A DNA stretch of 64,000 bases from Aricia agestis. Its lineage: Eukaryota > Arthropoda > Insecta > Lepidoptera > Lycaenidae. The stretch is taken from NCBI RefSeq assembly GCF_905147365.1, contig NC_056428.1, forward strand, positions 16,708,001 through 16,772,000, written 5' to 3'. Positions 1 through 12,299 of this stretch are shown piece after piece (position 1 is the stretch's first letter; each line of letters begins with the position of its first letter). The translations under genes and the position numbers were made by a program. The notes under the pieces are model-generated. The model saw only the letters and a program-made list of their open reading frames with translations. It made no database searches and was not told the DNA's origin.

Positions 1-300
1 TACCCATCAAAGGCGCTTATCTACTTTTTGAACTGTATCTATTCAATATTAGAAAATTAAAAAAAGATTAATTTTCAATATAAATATATATACTTATTGC
101 GGAACAAAATGTGACGAAAAATAAAAAATATTTAAAACCATGAAGCCACAGTTAATTTGTAACAGTATCTCGAGTGATCACGGTCGACATCTGATTGGCG
201 TTCCATCTGATCGATCATTGATATTTCTCGTGAAAGCTATTTTAAAAATGTGAACAATTTAAAAGTGATTAAAAGAAGCTGATATTATATTTTATGAAAG
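1..300. other. AT-rich sequence, nothing recognised
   Basis: No open frame, repeat terminus or RNA fold that I can support. It abuts the first Helitron-like copy. Confidence 0.5.
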
Positions 301-306
301 AATTTT

Positions 307-500
307 GAAAGTGTGTCTGAGTGTCTGTCTGTCATCTCTTCATACCTAAACCACTGATCGGATTTTGATGCAATTCGGTACGGAGAAACTTTGACCGGGA
401 CTCAAAGGACATAGGGTACTTTTTATCCTGGAAAAATATCCGATTCCCATGTGATAAACGCATTTTGGCGCAACGTAGTTGTGGGTGTTATCTAGTAGAA
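307..500 (+). mobile_element. Helitron-like short repeat, family A
   Basis: It begins with a GTGTCTGTCTGTC-like stretch, continues through a conserved body (TTTTGATGCAATTCGG, GGACATAGGG) and ends GCGCAACGTAGTTGTGGGTGTTATCTAGT. The end carries the short inverted repeat plus CTAG|T expected of a Helitron-like 3' terminus. Degenerate copy; non-autonomous, no coding capacity. Confidence 0.6.
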
Positions 501-1425
501 AATAATTTAACCGTGAAATTTAAAATTAAATTTATGTACTAGTTTTTTACTTAAAAAAAGAGTGAATCAATGCAAGGTCCAAGAAAGTAGGTGTCAAAAA
601 AGACTATTATTTCCGTAAAAGTACACTTAGCATTTCTTAACCTTTAAAGAAATAAATCATGCAATTTAAGCATTTTTTTTTTAATATTACGTTTTTTCCA
701 CGTAAAATTGAAGCATCCACTATATTTTCATAATACATTGAGCGAGAATAGAAAGGATTAAAAATTATCCGCAGTTTACGTGGTAGAGAAAATGTGATAG
801 CGGTCGCAGTGAGCTTGATAATTATAACCAAATCCCCACGATTATGGCAATCTTCATAATTTTACAAGATACAGTCGACTATGTAATATGGAAACAATAT
901 AATACAAAAGTCTTTATTCACCATGAAAATTTTACAAACATGTACCAATTTTCTGAAATAAAATAACATAGTTCTGATTCTGAAATAATTTCTAGTCAAG
1001 CATCTCGCAGTGACAGCAGAAGTTGAAGTATACATTTTTATGTGAGTGTGTTTAAACAATACGGCACCTGGTTGCGCCCTGGCAACATGCATTTATATCA
1101 TCAGGAGGTGGTGGTGGAGGTGGAATAGTTTTCGGTACTCATGCGCCGACTCGTGCTAGTCTATGTGTGCGTGCTTACGATAGCGATTTTTAGCGTATGA
1201 GGAACATTCAGTTTCTTATTGAACTTTAATCTAACAGTTTAATCAAAACCATGAAAATGTAATAATATTTTTTTCCGTCTATGTAATGATTGCATTTAAC
1301 GAGTAGAATTAGCATTACTACTAGAACAATTATTTACTTTTGTCGCTGCTTTATTATTCAGATAGTAGGATATTTGAGATATTTTGATTAGTGATTTGAG
1401 ACAAACATTTATTTTACACTTACTA
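501..1425. other. AT-rich intergenic sequence with a short GGN run
   Basis: I see no supported gene. At 1100-1125 there is a short GGN/GGT run (glycine codons if translated) followed by about 20 open codons. No splice sites or homology back it as an exon. Confidence 0.35.
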
Positions 1426-1602
1426 GATAGAATGACGGCCGCAACTCCATTGCACTAAAATTCGTTTATCACGCGGGAACCGTACATTTTTATATCTATG
1501 CCAAAATTTCAGCAAAATCGGTTCTGCGGTTCGGGTCAGAAGAGGTAACAGACAGACATATAGACAGACACACTTTCGCATTTATAATATTAGTATAGAT
1601 TA
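1426..1602 (-). mobile_element. Helitron-like short repeat, family A
   Basis: Reverse-strand copy. It opens with the complement of the terminal hairpin region (GACGGCCGCAACTCCATTGC) and closes with CAGACAGACACACTTTCGCA and an AATATTAGTAT flank. The CTAG end is eroded. Confidence 0.6.
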
Positions 1603-2420
1603 TAACTTCTGCTCAAATCTGTTTGACTGTACAAAATCCAAGACGACCAATGGATTATTCTAATAAAATTAGAATCCCCAATTTTGTATATTTAAAGTGA
1701 CTCAACTCAGCAATATTTTTGACCTTTTAGACTAATAACTTAAAAGGGTAAACGATTTTCTTTAATTAGTGATGAGCAAGAAGGGTTCCTTAAATATTTT
1801 AAAGTGTTTGAAATTCATTTCATTGAGTAGGCCCTGGGCACAACCTGGGCATCTTCAACAAGGCCGAGTATTTATTTTCAACTCTATGTAATAATAAACT
1901 TAAAATTGTTATCATTGTATAATTTGTGCGTTTTAAGATGATATGGGTGACAGTTTTCATGTTCCTTGCTACGGGTTTTTTTTTTTACAAGGAAACAAAA
2001 AAAATCAAAATGTAATAAATTAAATTCCATCTACAAAAACAAAATATGTTTCCTATAATAAATAAAAATGAAAAGTTGCTAAATGCTGACTTATTAATAT
2101 AAAATTCTAAATATTAACTGTGAAATAGGAAATAGGAGTATAAAATTATTGTTTCGAAAACATTTGAAAAATGTCATATGCATCAAACGGAACTTATGCC
2201 AATAGAGAATGACTCTGTTGAATCGAAATCAAATTAATAAAAAAGGGCGGCCATCTTAAATCGCCGGCACCACTGAAATGTCAGTACGAAATCGATAATT
2301 TCGATTGCAATTCCTTTACGAAGTGATTCGATATTTTTAAACTATCGATAAATTTTTGTTAGGTAACTTCCCTACTATTGTCAATTATAATGTGTCACGC
2401 ATATCATCATAAAACGCACA
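1603..2420. other. AT-rich intergenic sequence
   Basis: Only short, non-conserved open frames. Nothing recognised. Confidence 0.4.
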
Positions 2421-2421
2421 A

Positions 2422-2966
2422 ACTATAGTTGGGGAGGGGAAGAGGGGATTTCGGGATTAGCTCGAGCGTGTCAGATTAAGCTTGTATAGGCTTCCAACAT
2501 GTGTCTAGTTATCATGGTATAGAAATCAGATATCTCACATGGTGAGTTAATTTATTTTTTAATATTGAAATGTCATCGGATCTGTCAGATTAAGATAGGG
2601 GATGTTTAGTATACCCCAAAGAAGTTTCCCTATAAAGCACTGAACATTCAAAGGGGTAAGCCTGTAAGGACATTTTAAAATATAAAAAAATAAAGCTTCA
2701 TATTTTCCTAACTAAGCTTCGCAGATACTTTATTTTACACTAAACTAAATGATTTAGTCCTTATTATTTAAAATATATTTAAAATTAACCTAAATAGGCA
2801 ATTTTCGGGATATATTTTCTTTTTCAAAACTTTAAAATGGCTGCAGTTTCTGAACCAACCAAAAAGTTTATTTTTGTATCAGTTTTACCTAATGTAAAAA
2901 ACCTACTAGGTCTCCATCACGCTCGTGTGACTACAAAATTAGCACCTTCCCCTCCCCTACTATAAT
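2422..2966. mobile_element. Inverted-repeat element with G-rich ends
   Basis: The left end reads TAGTTGGGGAGGGGAAG. The right end is its near-complement (CTTCCCCTCCCCTACTA). Inner arms also pair around the motif CTCGAGCGTGT / ACACGAGCGTG. No transposase; a MITE of about 540 bp. A similar terminus (TAGTAGGGGAGGAAA) recurs near 40274. No clear target duplication seen. Confidence 0.5.
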
Positions 2967-4645
2967 GTGTAGGCTGCATTCTGACGTAACGGCTTCATAA
3001 GTGATAATGCGATATTATGTTACTTTTTCTGTTATAGAAAGTCTAAATAATTCGAATCAACTTTTATTTCATAAATCTTGGGCGTGTTTTTTACACGGAG
3101 TGTAAAATTGCCAAGATCGACAGTGATAACCACAACCGAGAACCTTTTTAACCGAATTTCAAAAAGGATGAGGTTTCTCAAATGACCAAACATATTTTTT
3201 TTATATCTGGTATTCTTAAGTAGAAACTAAGGTTCTAAGAAATTAATCAGAGGAAACCTAAGATTAGGTACGAAGTTCCTATGCCGATTGGTTCTGGTTA
3301 AAAGAGTATTTTAAACCAGAAAATACTTAACTACTTGTCGATAGCAAACATCAGGTAATAAAAATAGCTTCGGCAATCCGATCACAGTGTAAACAGAACC
3401 GAACCGTAATATACACTGGCACCTGATAGCACCAGTTTATTTCGGTCTAGGAATACCTTTACATCTAGAGCAAAATAGGATCTAGGACAATAAGTTCTTT
3501 CTAAGCCAGTAAAGTATGTTTGAATATAAACCTTTACTAGAGGTTTACGTGGAGTAGGTAAATTTGCGGGAATTGTATATTTTTACGCAAACAAGTAACC
3601 ATCAGGTAAATCGAATGCACCATGCATATTAAAGAAAAAAAGTATTTAATATTTAACAAAATAGTATCTATGCGAATCGTTATTGCAGTTATATTACAGT
3701 TCTCATATATAGCTGTACAGTTACAAAACATTTACAAGTATATTATGTAATGTGTAAAGTCTAATTTATTATTTAAAATTATTATAATACATGATTTGAT
3801 ATCAATACTATTAATAATTGGAGTCTGCTGGTCTTCCTCAGCTGTCGGTATGAAAATATTTTAAGCATATTCCTTCATTTTGTAATAAAACCGTTACCTA
3901 AAAATATCCAAATCTTAAAAAGCATCAAACTTAAGGGTGACATTTTAACAATTATCCTTCTTCAAGGGTTAAATTTGCAGGTAAGCGTTAACCAGCATCA
4001 TTAATTATTCTTTGAGATGCTGTATCATTCTACTAATTAAGATATCTATTGAATTTCGATTTTACGTTATAATATTATAAGACCAAGGTTTTGGATCAGC
4101 ATGGCTAAAATTGGTCTAAAGATTATAATAACATGGACTAAAACCTCTATATTACTCCTTATTTTATTTTACTTATAAAATGATCAAATTTGATACGTTA
4201 GAAAATGGACAAAAACATTGGAAAGGATTTTAAAAAACTAATTTTTGATCTAAATTGTTTTGTTTTAATTCCAAAAACATGACGACTCTGGAATTAACAT
4301 CAAGATGGGTAATTATTATTGCGCGCGAGTAGATACAACGTAATGCCAATGTCTTAGTAGGTACCTACTTAAAAAGTTAAGTGAAATCTCGCGTGCACTC
4401 TTTTCGAGCAGTGTAGTAGTTTAACGGTACATGTTTTTTTTTCTTTAACATACGTGAAAGACTTTTTGTACAGACTAGTCGTATCATACTACGTATTACG
4501 CAACTGCCCTAATGCCACTCATCCTACGACGTAGGCTACATTTATGTGGCATTTAGGCATAGGTATTTAAAATATCACTGCGTAACGTAAACAACTCATT
4601 CATTCACTTCATTCATGATCCGTTCATACTAACACTTACTTAACA
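2967..4645. other. AT-rich intergenic sequence
   Basis: About 1.7 kb without a supportable gene, RNA or repeat terminus. Open frames are short and low complexity. Confidence 0.4.
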
Positions 4646-4842
4646 TTATAAATACGAAAGTGTGTCTGTAGGTCTATCTGTCTGTTACGTCTTCACGCTT
4701 AAACCGCTGAACCAATTTTGCTGAGTATTCAGATACTACGAGTCCCGGGAAAAAACATGGGATAGTTTTTATCCCGGGAAAAAGTACGGTCCCGCGCGAT
4801 GTGCGATTTTGGGAGCAACAGAGTTACGGACGTCATCTAGCA
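4646..4842 (+). mobile_element. Helitron-like short repeat, family A
   Basis: Same order of blocks as the other copies: GAAAGTGTGTCTG, CGCTGAACCAATTTTGCTGA, GTCCCGGGAAA, and the terminal GAGCAACAGAGTTACGGACGTCATCTAG. Confidence 0.6.
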
Positions 4843-5009
4843 TGATATGCAAAATATTTGACAACACGTCTTGTGCTTGCGTCTTCGACATAGGGCGATG
4901 TTACATAAGACTGGCTTTAGAGTCGGACGTGACTGCGGTCGCGTTGAAGTTGTACAGTGTACACGATTGCAACACAACCGCATTATGCAGTTTTAAGGCG
5001 GGCCATAGA

Positions 5010-5330
5010 AGGACCGCATTTTGCAGTCAAAACCGACTGTAAAATGCGGTCGCCGCACGGCGATCTGCTGATTTTATACTAAATTCATATCCGCAATACA
5101 CGGACTGCTCGAGCAGTTCTTGAGCGGTCTAGAGCAGTCGGTCTCGACTGGAACTTGCGATCCGTCTATGGCCAGTCTACGCAGTCGACCGCACGGTGAA
5201 ACTCGAGCGACTGCTCCGACCGCTCAAAAACTGCTCGAGCGATCCGTGTATTTCGGATATTATGAATTTAATAAGGAAACTGCAGATCGCCGTGCGGCAA
5301 CCGCAGTCCGCAATTTGCAGTCTACTTCGC
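5010..5330. mobile_element. Foldback MITE with long GC-rich arms
   Basis: Left and right halves are near-complements around a centre at about 5165. Examples of paired blocks are GCCGCACGGCGATCTGC with GCAGATCGCCGTGCGGC, and ACTGCTCGAGCAG with CTGCTCGAGC. The left end also carries a separate small stem-loop (GACCGCATTTTGCAGTC paired with GACTGTAAAATGCGGTC). It is markedly more GC-rich than its surroundings, and the small open frames inside are by-products. Confidence 0.65.
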
Positions 5331-5614
5331 TTTAACTTTGCAGGAGCTCTCTATCTCTTCCTGTCATAATCCAGTGGGACGAAGGCATTCATACATAAAA
5401 TGTAATAATAATAATTAGGCCGTTGATGCTATGGTCAACTGCGTTTTCGCGAACAAAATAATATGTAGTTGTAAAGGCTCTTAAATAAAAACGTTATTTG
5501 AGCACTTGTCATCTGAGTTTTTTAAACTGTAAAAAATATCTTTATTTAAATGGAAATTGCTGAACGATTTGTAATAAAAATAACATAATTATCTAAATAA
5601 AACTCACTAAGTAT

Positions 5615-5771
5615 CAGGCGCGGTCGCAGCCTGAAATTTTGGGGGGGGTCACTCAGTAGTCACTACACTATTTTTTTTTATCTGCGCCCTCGGACGGTTC
5701 TGGGTTTTATTTTATTTTCAATTTTACCTTACATTTTGGGGGGGTCATGTCCCCCCTTCGGACCGCGCCTG
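5615..5771. mobile_element. hAT-type MITE with 8-bp target duplication
   Basis: Termini are perfect 11-bp inverted repeats CAGGCGCGGTC. The element is flanked by the direct duplication CTAAGTAT at 5607-5614 and 5772-5779. The 8-bp duplication and CAG start are the signature of the hAT superfamily. The body is 157 bp with G-runs and no coding capacity. Confidence 0.85.
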
Positions 5772-5936
5772 CTAAGTATATTAAGATCACAAGTGGTATT
5801 TCCTTATAAAGCCTGTGCCTCTGAAGTAATTTTATAATTGCATTTGTTGCGCTTCAGCACGTAGTCGATTTTAAATGGCAATCTATTAATACACCACTAG
5901 TTACTACTTTGTAAAAGGAGATACCGTACTTTTTAC

Positions 5937-6258
5937 CTTTTTTTTTATGATAGAAGGGGGCAAACGAGCAAACGGGTCACCTGATGGAAAGCAACTTCCG
6001 TCGCCCATGGACACTCGCAGCATCAGAAGAGCTGCAGGTGCGTTGCCGGCCTTTTAAGAGGGAATAGGGTAATAGGGGAGGGTAGGGATGGGAAGGGAAG
6101 GGAATAGGGGAGGATAGGGAAGGGAATTGGGCCTCCGGTAAACTCACTCACTCGGCGAAACACAGCGCAAGCGCTGTTTTTCGCCGGTTTTCTGTGAGAA
6201 CGTGGTATTTCTCCGGTCGAGCCGGCCCATTCGTGCCGAAGCATGGCTCTCCCACGTA
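5937..6258 (-). mobile_element. SINE-like repeat, family D
   Basis: Antisense copy of an about 320-bp repeat. Read on the minus strand it starts CGTGGGAGAGCCATGCTTCGG and passes GGCCGGCTCGACCGG, an inverted pair around AGCGCTTGCGCT, a pyrimidine-rich tract (CCCTTCCCTA repeats) and CACCTGCAGCTCTTCTGATG, and ends in poly-A (poly-T at 5937 here). Other copies are at 20735, 25655, 31975, 42535 and 45249. The A-tail and variable truncation fit retroposition; the head is not clearly a tRNA. Confidence 0.7.
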
Positions 6259-6339
6259 TAATTATATTACCTCACCGATGAATGGAAAGGTAGAATTTAA
6301 AATGAATTCGTATCACTTTCCTCCTAATATTATTATATA

Positions 6340-6490
6340 AACCTTCCCTGGACTTCGCCGAAAATTAACAAAAAAATTAGTTTTGAAATGAACGGCTGAA
6401 CCGTTTTGATTAATTAGCCAAATCTGCTCAGCCGTTCTTGAGTTTTAGCGACCTTGGTAACAACATTTAAAATTCATTTGTAATCATAAT
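6340..6490 (-). repeat. Degenerate Helitron-like repeat, family H
   Basis: It shares GGACTTCGCCGAAAATT and the 'GCCGTTCTTGAGTTTTAGCG' block with the copy at 16103-16250. No intact terminus. Confidence 0.4.
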
Positions 6491-6851
6491 ATAGATTATG
6501 TTGCATTGTACGCGTGTGTATCATTATTTATACCTCTATAATAATATACCAGACATTAAATCCTTTTACGTGCTAGCAATTCAATTTTAATGTAAATAAA
6601 TTAGATATGTAAGTTCTGAATTCTCTGTAATGCTCTTAGTTGATCCAAGCGTTCGTTTCCTGGTCAATTTTATATTTTTGGTTATAATTAAATCATGTTT
6701 AAAATATTTTTTAAACCAATAATTTATATAAATTTATTATGATTTATGATACAGCTGCTGATACACAGAAGGAGTCGGTAAATGTTTCGGGAATATTATG
6801 ATCCATAAAATATGATAATAAGTGGATGAAACAGATGTAAATATTCTTTTT

Positions 6852-7303
6852 AGGGTTCCGTACCCAAAGGGTAAAAACGGGACCCTATTACTGAGACTTC
6901 GATGTCTGTCCGTCTGTCCGTCTGTCTCCAGGCTGTAACTTAAGAACGGTAATAGCTAGAGAGTTGAAATTTTTACAGATTATAATATGTATTTCTGTTG
7001 CCGCTATAACAACAAATACTAAAAACAAAATAAATTAAATATTTAAGGGGGGTTCCCATACAAAAAACGTGATTTTTCAAACATTTTTTGCTCGGTATCA
7101 GTGATGACAACAGGTAGGCACTTGAAATGTACACAAAATACTCAGCTGTATTTATACTTTTATAAGTATTTAATTAGCAATAAAATTTAAATAAAATAAA
7201 TAATTAAGGGGGCTCCCATACAAAAAACACAATTTTTTACTATTTTTGCTCTATAACTGTACGGAACCCTTCGTGCGCGAGTCCAACTCGCACTTGGCCG
7301 ATT
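6852..7303 (-). mobile_element. Interspersed repeat, family B
   Basis: About 450-bp non-coding repeat. On the minus strand it starts CGGCCAAGTGCGAGTTGGACTC, has two 'ATGGGAGCCCCCTT' blocks, and ends with the TACGGAACCCTAAAAA tail. The A-rich 3' end suggests a retroposed SINE-like unit. Other copies are at 8452, 13009, 16868 and 32592, with fragments at 11053 and 13439. Confidence 0.7.
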
Positions 7304-8451
7304 ATTTTATTTTATTGTATTTTATTTAGGAAACAAGCAGCCATTATACAAATATACATAATTTTAAGTTAACAAAATATAAGCCTAAAGTACCATTACT
7401 TTTTGCATAATTGGATGCTTTAGACCGGGAAAATGATTTAAAATCATTAAAATGTATATTTTGTGTATAGCTAGATAATATTAGCCAGATGATGAAGTAG
7501 TGAGCTACAAGGATTGTTCAAATAGGCATGACGAATTTTTTTTTCTTGTTGGTTAGTGAAGGGCCATTCAAAAATAGGAATATCGGTGAAAAAATGACTT
7601 TGATAGCTTAAAAACTCTCCAAGATATCCATACAAAATGTTACCTAACTGTGACGTCACGCTTAGGTAGTTTGTTCGATAGCTACGTTAAATATTGCGTT
7701 TATGAAAGTGATTTCATAACATTTTTTTATAAATTGCATAACTCATCGAATGGTATACAAAAATTAAGGCATTCTATAAAAAATCGACTTGACTATTCAA
7801 CTTTGAAGGTTCATAATAAAAAAATACATAAGTTATGAAGCTGAAATTTTGGAAATACTTATATTATATCGTTATGTCTTTATTTTATATAAAAAATCAG
7901 CTAATTTTTGACCTTGTCGTCATCCCTATTATACGGGAAGATATGAATAAATCACCTTGTGTTATAAAATGTTAGTTAACCAATTCTTCAAATGCGAGCG
8001 TTTAACTTTATCAGTAAACAAATGGTATTTTTACGCCTACGTCAAAACGGCTAAGACGAATTTAATTTGGTGAGCGTCTTACTTCAAATTGTATTTGCGT
8101 TGAGATCAGCCGTAATGCGGCCGGAGTCGCAAACACTATTAGCTGTAAAGCGATTTTAGTCAGATGGTTCGAGTCAAGATTGTTTTTACTGACCAGTATA
8201 AGGTATTAACTTCTAAGTTATTATCCCATAAGAGCACCGGTGATCGCGACAACAATAGAAAACAATAGCATTTCGAAGAATCCGCGATTGTAGAATTAAA
8301 AACAGATGATTGAATTTTTAACAAGAGATTTTTACCTGTCTCCAGTAGTCTTTATTATGTTATGAAACATTGCATACGTATAATTAAGAGAAAATGAAAA
8401 TGCAATATATTATGTAAAAAATGATTCTTTAAAAAACGTGCCTTAGTTTTT
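7304..8451. other. Intergenic sequence
   Basis: Two abutting small open frames near 7471-7838 on opposite strands have no recognisable domain. They share a TATGAAG/TTGGTTAG-like context, and I do not support either as a gene. Confidence 0.35.
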
Positions 8452-8889
8452 AGGGTTCCGTAGGGTAAAAACGGGACCCTATTACTAAGACTTCGTTGTC
8501 TGTCCGTCTGTCTGTCTGTCTCCAGGCTGTAACTCAAGAATGGTAATAGCTAGAGAGTTGAAATTTTCACAGATTATGTATATCTGTTGCCGCTATAACA
8601 ACAAATACTAAAATCAAAATTAAATTTAAATTTAAGGGGAGCTCCCATACAACAAACGTGATTTTTTTGGCCTTTTTTGCTCTATATCAATAATGACAAC
8701 AGGTAAAGTACTTGAATTTTTCTCATAGTACTTAATTATATGTGTACTTTAACATTTAATAATAATTTTAAAATAAATAAAAAATTAAGGGGGCTCCCAT
8801 ACAAAAAATACAAATTTTGGCCTAATTTTGCTCTATAATGGTACGGAACCCTTCGTGCGCGAGCCCGACTCGCACTTGGCCGATTTTTT
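8452..8889 (-). mobile_element. Interspersed repeat, family B
   Basis: Full-length copy with the same block order as at 6852. It carries the TCTGTCCGTCTGTCTGTC microsatellite near the A-rich end. Confidence 0.7.
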
Positions 8890-9276
8890 AACTATTATTT
8901 GTTATTACATAGACTGCCGAAATTGTTGGTCTTTCTTTTTGACTTTGGCGTAGCCGAATATAAATGATCTTTGAAAGTTAGGAATTTAACTAAATAGCTG
9001 TTGATAAGTTGATAATACAAGTTAATCCGAAACAGATACTTTGAACCAAGTAGGGTATAACATTCGTCATATAAAGCGGACTAACTTGGCGCATCTGCCG
9101 TTATATTGCAATAAAACATGAAAAGGATCGGGAAAGATTTCTCAATAATGTTTGTTGAACTCATAAGAGGTTAGACTCTTAGACTTAAGAAAACGTAACG
9201 ATTTAAAAGATAAGATAAGTGAATTTCTTACATATTTTTATTGTTTAATTAACATAAAATAATTCACTATCGGTGA

Positions 9277-9590
9277 AGTTGATTCCTAGGACCTAAGTAA
9301 TTTGGTCGCGTTATGTCAAACTCATCCGACCGATAAGAGTAGGTTCACACGGCACAATCCCGCACGTTTTTGCACTATAGTCCAATTGTACTTACTGCAC
9401 CAAATTGTGCAGTACAATCGACGTGTGAATGGTGTTATATACATTGTATGCGCCACTATTATTTATTCGTTAAGACGTATCTTAGATACTGCAAAAAAAC
9501 GTGCAGTAAACGTGCAGGATTGTGCCGTGTGAACCTGACCTAAGCCGACCAAACAACGTATAGGTCCGTTAACTGCCTAGGAATCAATCT
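9277..9590. mobile_element. Inverted-repeat element E with a nested MITE
   Basis: The ends pair: GAAGTTGATTCCTAGG at the left and CCTAGGAATCAATCTCC at the right. The left subterminal sequence (GTAATTTGGTCGCGTTATG) recurs at 10316 and 40473. The MITE at 9341-9536 interrupts it. Confidence 0.55.
9341..9536. mobile_element. MITE with AGGTTCACACGGCACAATCC ends
   Basis: The 20-bp terminal inverted repeats are perfect; a GCACGT block follows on both sides. No coding capacity. No convincing target duplication, so no superfamily is assigned. The 76-codon frame across it is incidental. Confidence 0.7.
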
Positions 9591-10270
9591 CCTCGATGGT
9601 ACAATAAAAAATTACGAAATTTAAATACAACTCCCTTAATATTCCCGCTACAAACCAATTGAACCGATCAAATCTGTGGAAATGCCTTTAATGAAATGAA
9701 TAAGCCCCAATTCCAAATTCTCCAGCAACGAGCGAGCTGATGATGAACTTTTCCTAACAATTCTTAAACCAACGTCTTTTTGTATCTTCTACTACTTTAC
9801 TATAGATTTGTTAAGTATAATGAACTTTCAGGCAAATTTTTCGCTTTGCACATTTTGAACAAACATCAAAACATTTATATCTCGATTTTAATTTAACCGG
9901 AGAGGCTACTAATGTATTATTAGAAGTATTTTTTATCTTTTATTTCTGCTTCTTTTGAAGTATTTAATATATTCATTACATAAATTACAGCCTTGTGATG
10001 TTATTATTTTGTTTGGACAGAAAAATTAATTATTCGACTATGACACTGAGTAGTACTTTTATAATGTTCTTTTAATAAACTCTCGTCAGTCCACTTAGTG
10101 AAGATCTTTTTTACGAAAGACAGTGGAAATAAAATGTTTGTAAATAGCTTGGTCCTTACTTGTTTGATTTTTTAAAGGGTCAGTGACACCAAAACGCATT
10201 GCAATACGGTGCTGCATAGCCACAAAAAATTGTTGGATGTACTCAGGATTGGACCAATGATACGTCACGT
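9591..10270. other. AT-rich intergenic sequence
   Basis: Nothing recognised. Confidence 0.35.
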
Positions 10271-10271
10271 A

Positions 10272-10370
10272 TCAGAGAAGTTGATTCATATAATATTCAT
10301 ATGCCGATAGTGGGCCTATGTAATTTGGTCGCGGTATGTCAAACCTAGCTGACAGATCAACTCTAAGGGT
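10272..10370. repeat. Fragment of inverted-repeat element E
   Basis: It carries GAAGTTGATTC and, after a divergent stretch, TAATTTGGTCGCGGTATGTC, as in the copies at 9277 and 40405. Confidence 0.5.
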
Positions 10371-10501
10371 CACTTCAGACCGCAACGCGACGAGGTGAGG
10401 CGATTTGAGAGATTTCAATTGTGTGAGACGTCTTGCGAATCTTTCAAATCCATATAAATTTAGAAATGCATCTACGCGTCGCTGAATTAACATAACCCGA
10501 C

Positions 10502-10739
10502 TGGCTGGTTTACACGTATTAAGTTAATAAGTAGTTAACTAAATTTTAAGTTGTTAATTGCATGTAAACATAAATTTTTGTAGCAAGTAGCAAGTTAAAA
10601 TTTAGTAAGTAGTAAATTAGATGACAATTAGAATTTAACTTGCTACTAAATTTTGTATTTACATGCAATTAACAACTTAAAAGTAAGTTAAAATTTAGTT
10701 AACTATCTACTTATCAACTTAATACGTGTAAACAAGCCA
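10502..10739. mobile_element. MITE with TGGCTGGTTTACACG ends
   Basis: The two halves are near-complements: TGGCTGGTTTACACGTATTA at the left, its complement with one change at the right, then AGTAGTTAACTAAATTTTAA-type blocks. Highly AT-rich, 238 bp. Related arms are clustered at 39308-40130. Confidence 0.7.
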
Positions 10740-11050
10740 TAAGTGACTTAGTATGATATCTGTCCATGAATCAATTTATATGATGGTATATCGAGTTACG
10801 TATAAAAAGTTACATATTTCGATGCAATAGTTTGAGTTTAGAAGCGTATCGTGATGGAAGATTAATATCCGTTTTCACTAATTGGACCCGAGCATTCAGT
10901 GTCCCGTAGCGGTCATTAATGATACCTGTTTCTAAAGATTTTAACAAGAATTTAGTTATGCGTTAGTGAAACTTTATGTCTTAAGGGATAATCGTTAGAA
11001 ACCGCTGGGATAAGTAAATAATTTGATTAGTGGTTGGTAAAAAAATTAAA
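10740..11050. other. Intergenic sequence
   Basis: Nothing recognised. Confidence 0.35.
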
Positions 11051-11052
11051 AC

Positions 11053-11190
11053 AATCGTCCAAGTGCGAGTCGGACTCGCGCATGAAGGGTTACGCTTACG
11101 GTTATAGAGAAAAATAGGCGAAAAATTGTGTTTTGGGAGCCCCCCTAAAACATACAATTTTTTTTTATTATTAATTAATTATAACGGCCG
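11053..11190 (+). repeat. 5' fragment of family B repeat
   Basis: Starts CGTCCAAGTGCGAGTCGGAC and loses similarity after the first GGGAGCCCCCC block. Confidence 0.6.
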
Positions 11191-11489
11191 CGTAGTTATA
11201 ATCAAATTTTTGCATCGAAATGAAAAAAAAAACAAAACTGTTTCTCACTTGTTTTTTACCACATAAATAAAGAAAAAGATATTCATGTGACGTCATACTA
11301 ATCCATTTTAGTTTTTAGCTAAGTGCAGTTAGTGTAAAGTAATTAAGTTAACTGTTTTCGTATTAATAGTATTCAAAGAATGTCTACGGCCAATTATTAA
11401 GGGAACCTTCCAGTAACTTTGTTGTTAAACAATTCAAAATTCAATTATAAAGATTTGAGTTTCCTCGTGCTTAATCTATACCAAATCCT

Positions 11490-11670
11490 TACAAATATTA
11501 TAAATTCGAAAGTGTGTCTGTCTGTCTTTACGCTATGGGATCCTTTCCCGTTAAAGCGTGAAGGATATTCCAATAAGAAGTTGTTGTTGGGGAAAAATAT
11601 ATGGTTCTCGCAAAATGAACAAATTTTGGCGCAACGGAGTTGCGAGCCTCATACCTCATTAGTTTTTATT
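11490..11670 (+). mobile_element. Helitron-like short repeat, family A
   Basis: Contains GAAAGTGTGTCTGTCTGTC and the terminal GCGCAACGGAGTTGCGAGCC with its CGCAAC/GTTGCG stem; the CTAG is lost. Confidence 0.55.
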
Positions 11671-11944
11671 ATTCGTAGTATACACCACTTAAACCACAGT
11701 AAAAGTAGCAACTGGGTTACATGTACTAGAAATCTCATAAAAGCTAAATTAGACGTTCAGAAAACAGTCTTCCTCAGTACTCGTATCGCCCGGAGCGTTC
11801 AAGCCATCGAACCACGATCTAACTGGCCTGCTATTTTTACTTTTTACTCTTAGCAAGGGTAAATGAGCAGACAGGTCGTCTAATTGTAACCTAACGTGTA
11901 GTAAGAAACTCTTCATGTCAGTATCACACTCGCCTGAAGTTTTT

Positions 11945-12297
11945 CTTTTAAAAAATAAAATTGGAGTGTCTGTTTGTAATATTAAAAGAACCGTTTTTTA
12001 CTACATGCATATGAATCTATATACGCTACAACACCAAAACAACATTTTTTTCAATTTTTGTCTGCATGTCTATCTGTCTATTTGTTCCGGCTAATCTCTG
12101 AAACAGCTGGAGCTATTTTGCCGGGACTTTTTTTGGTAGATAGCTATTGTAGTAAGGTATATCTTAAGCTACTTTTTAACCGACTTTCAAAAAGGAGGAG
12201 GTTATATTTTACTTTTTTCATATTTGTTAGCTGGGGACTATCCATCTTTGTTATTATACTATGTTGACGCGGACGAAGTCGCGGGCAACAGCTAGTA
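11945..12297 (+). mobile_element. Helitron-like repeat ending CGCGGACGAAGTCGCG..CTAG|T
   Basis: The right end holds the hairpin CGCG-GACGAAGT-CGCG followed eight bases later by CTAG and T. The body has TGTCTATCTGTCT and AACCGACTTTCAAAAAGGAG. Non-coding. Confidence 0.6.
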
Positions 12298-12299
12298 AT

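Noticed and set aside
1141..1200. Short frame MRRLVLVYVCVLTIAIFSV, resembling a signal peptide
   Set aside because: Nineteen codons only, no downstream exon or splice signal; hydrophobic by chance in AT-rich DNA.
9302..9532. 76-codon frame
   Set aside because: It spans the MITE at 9341-9536 and its host repeat.
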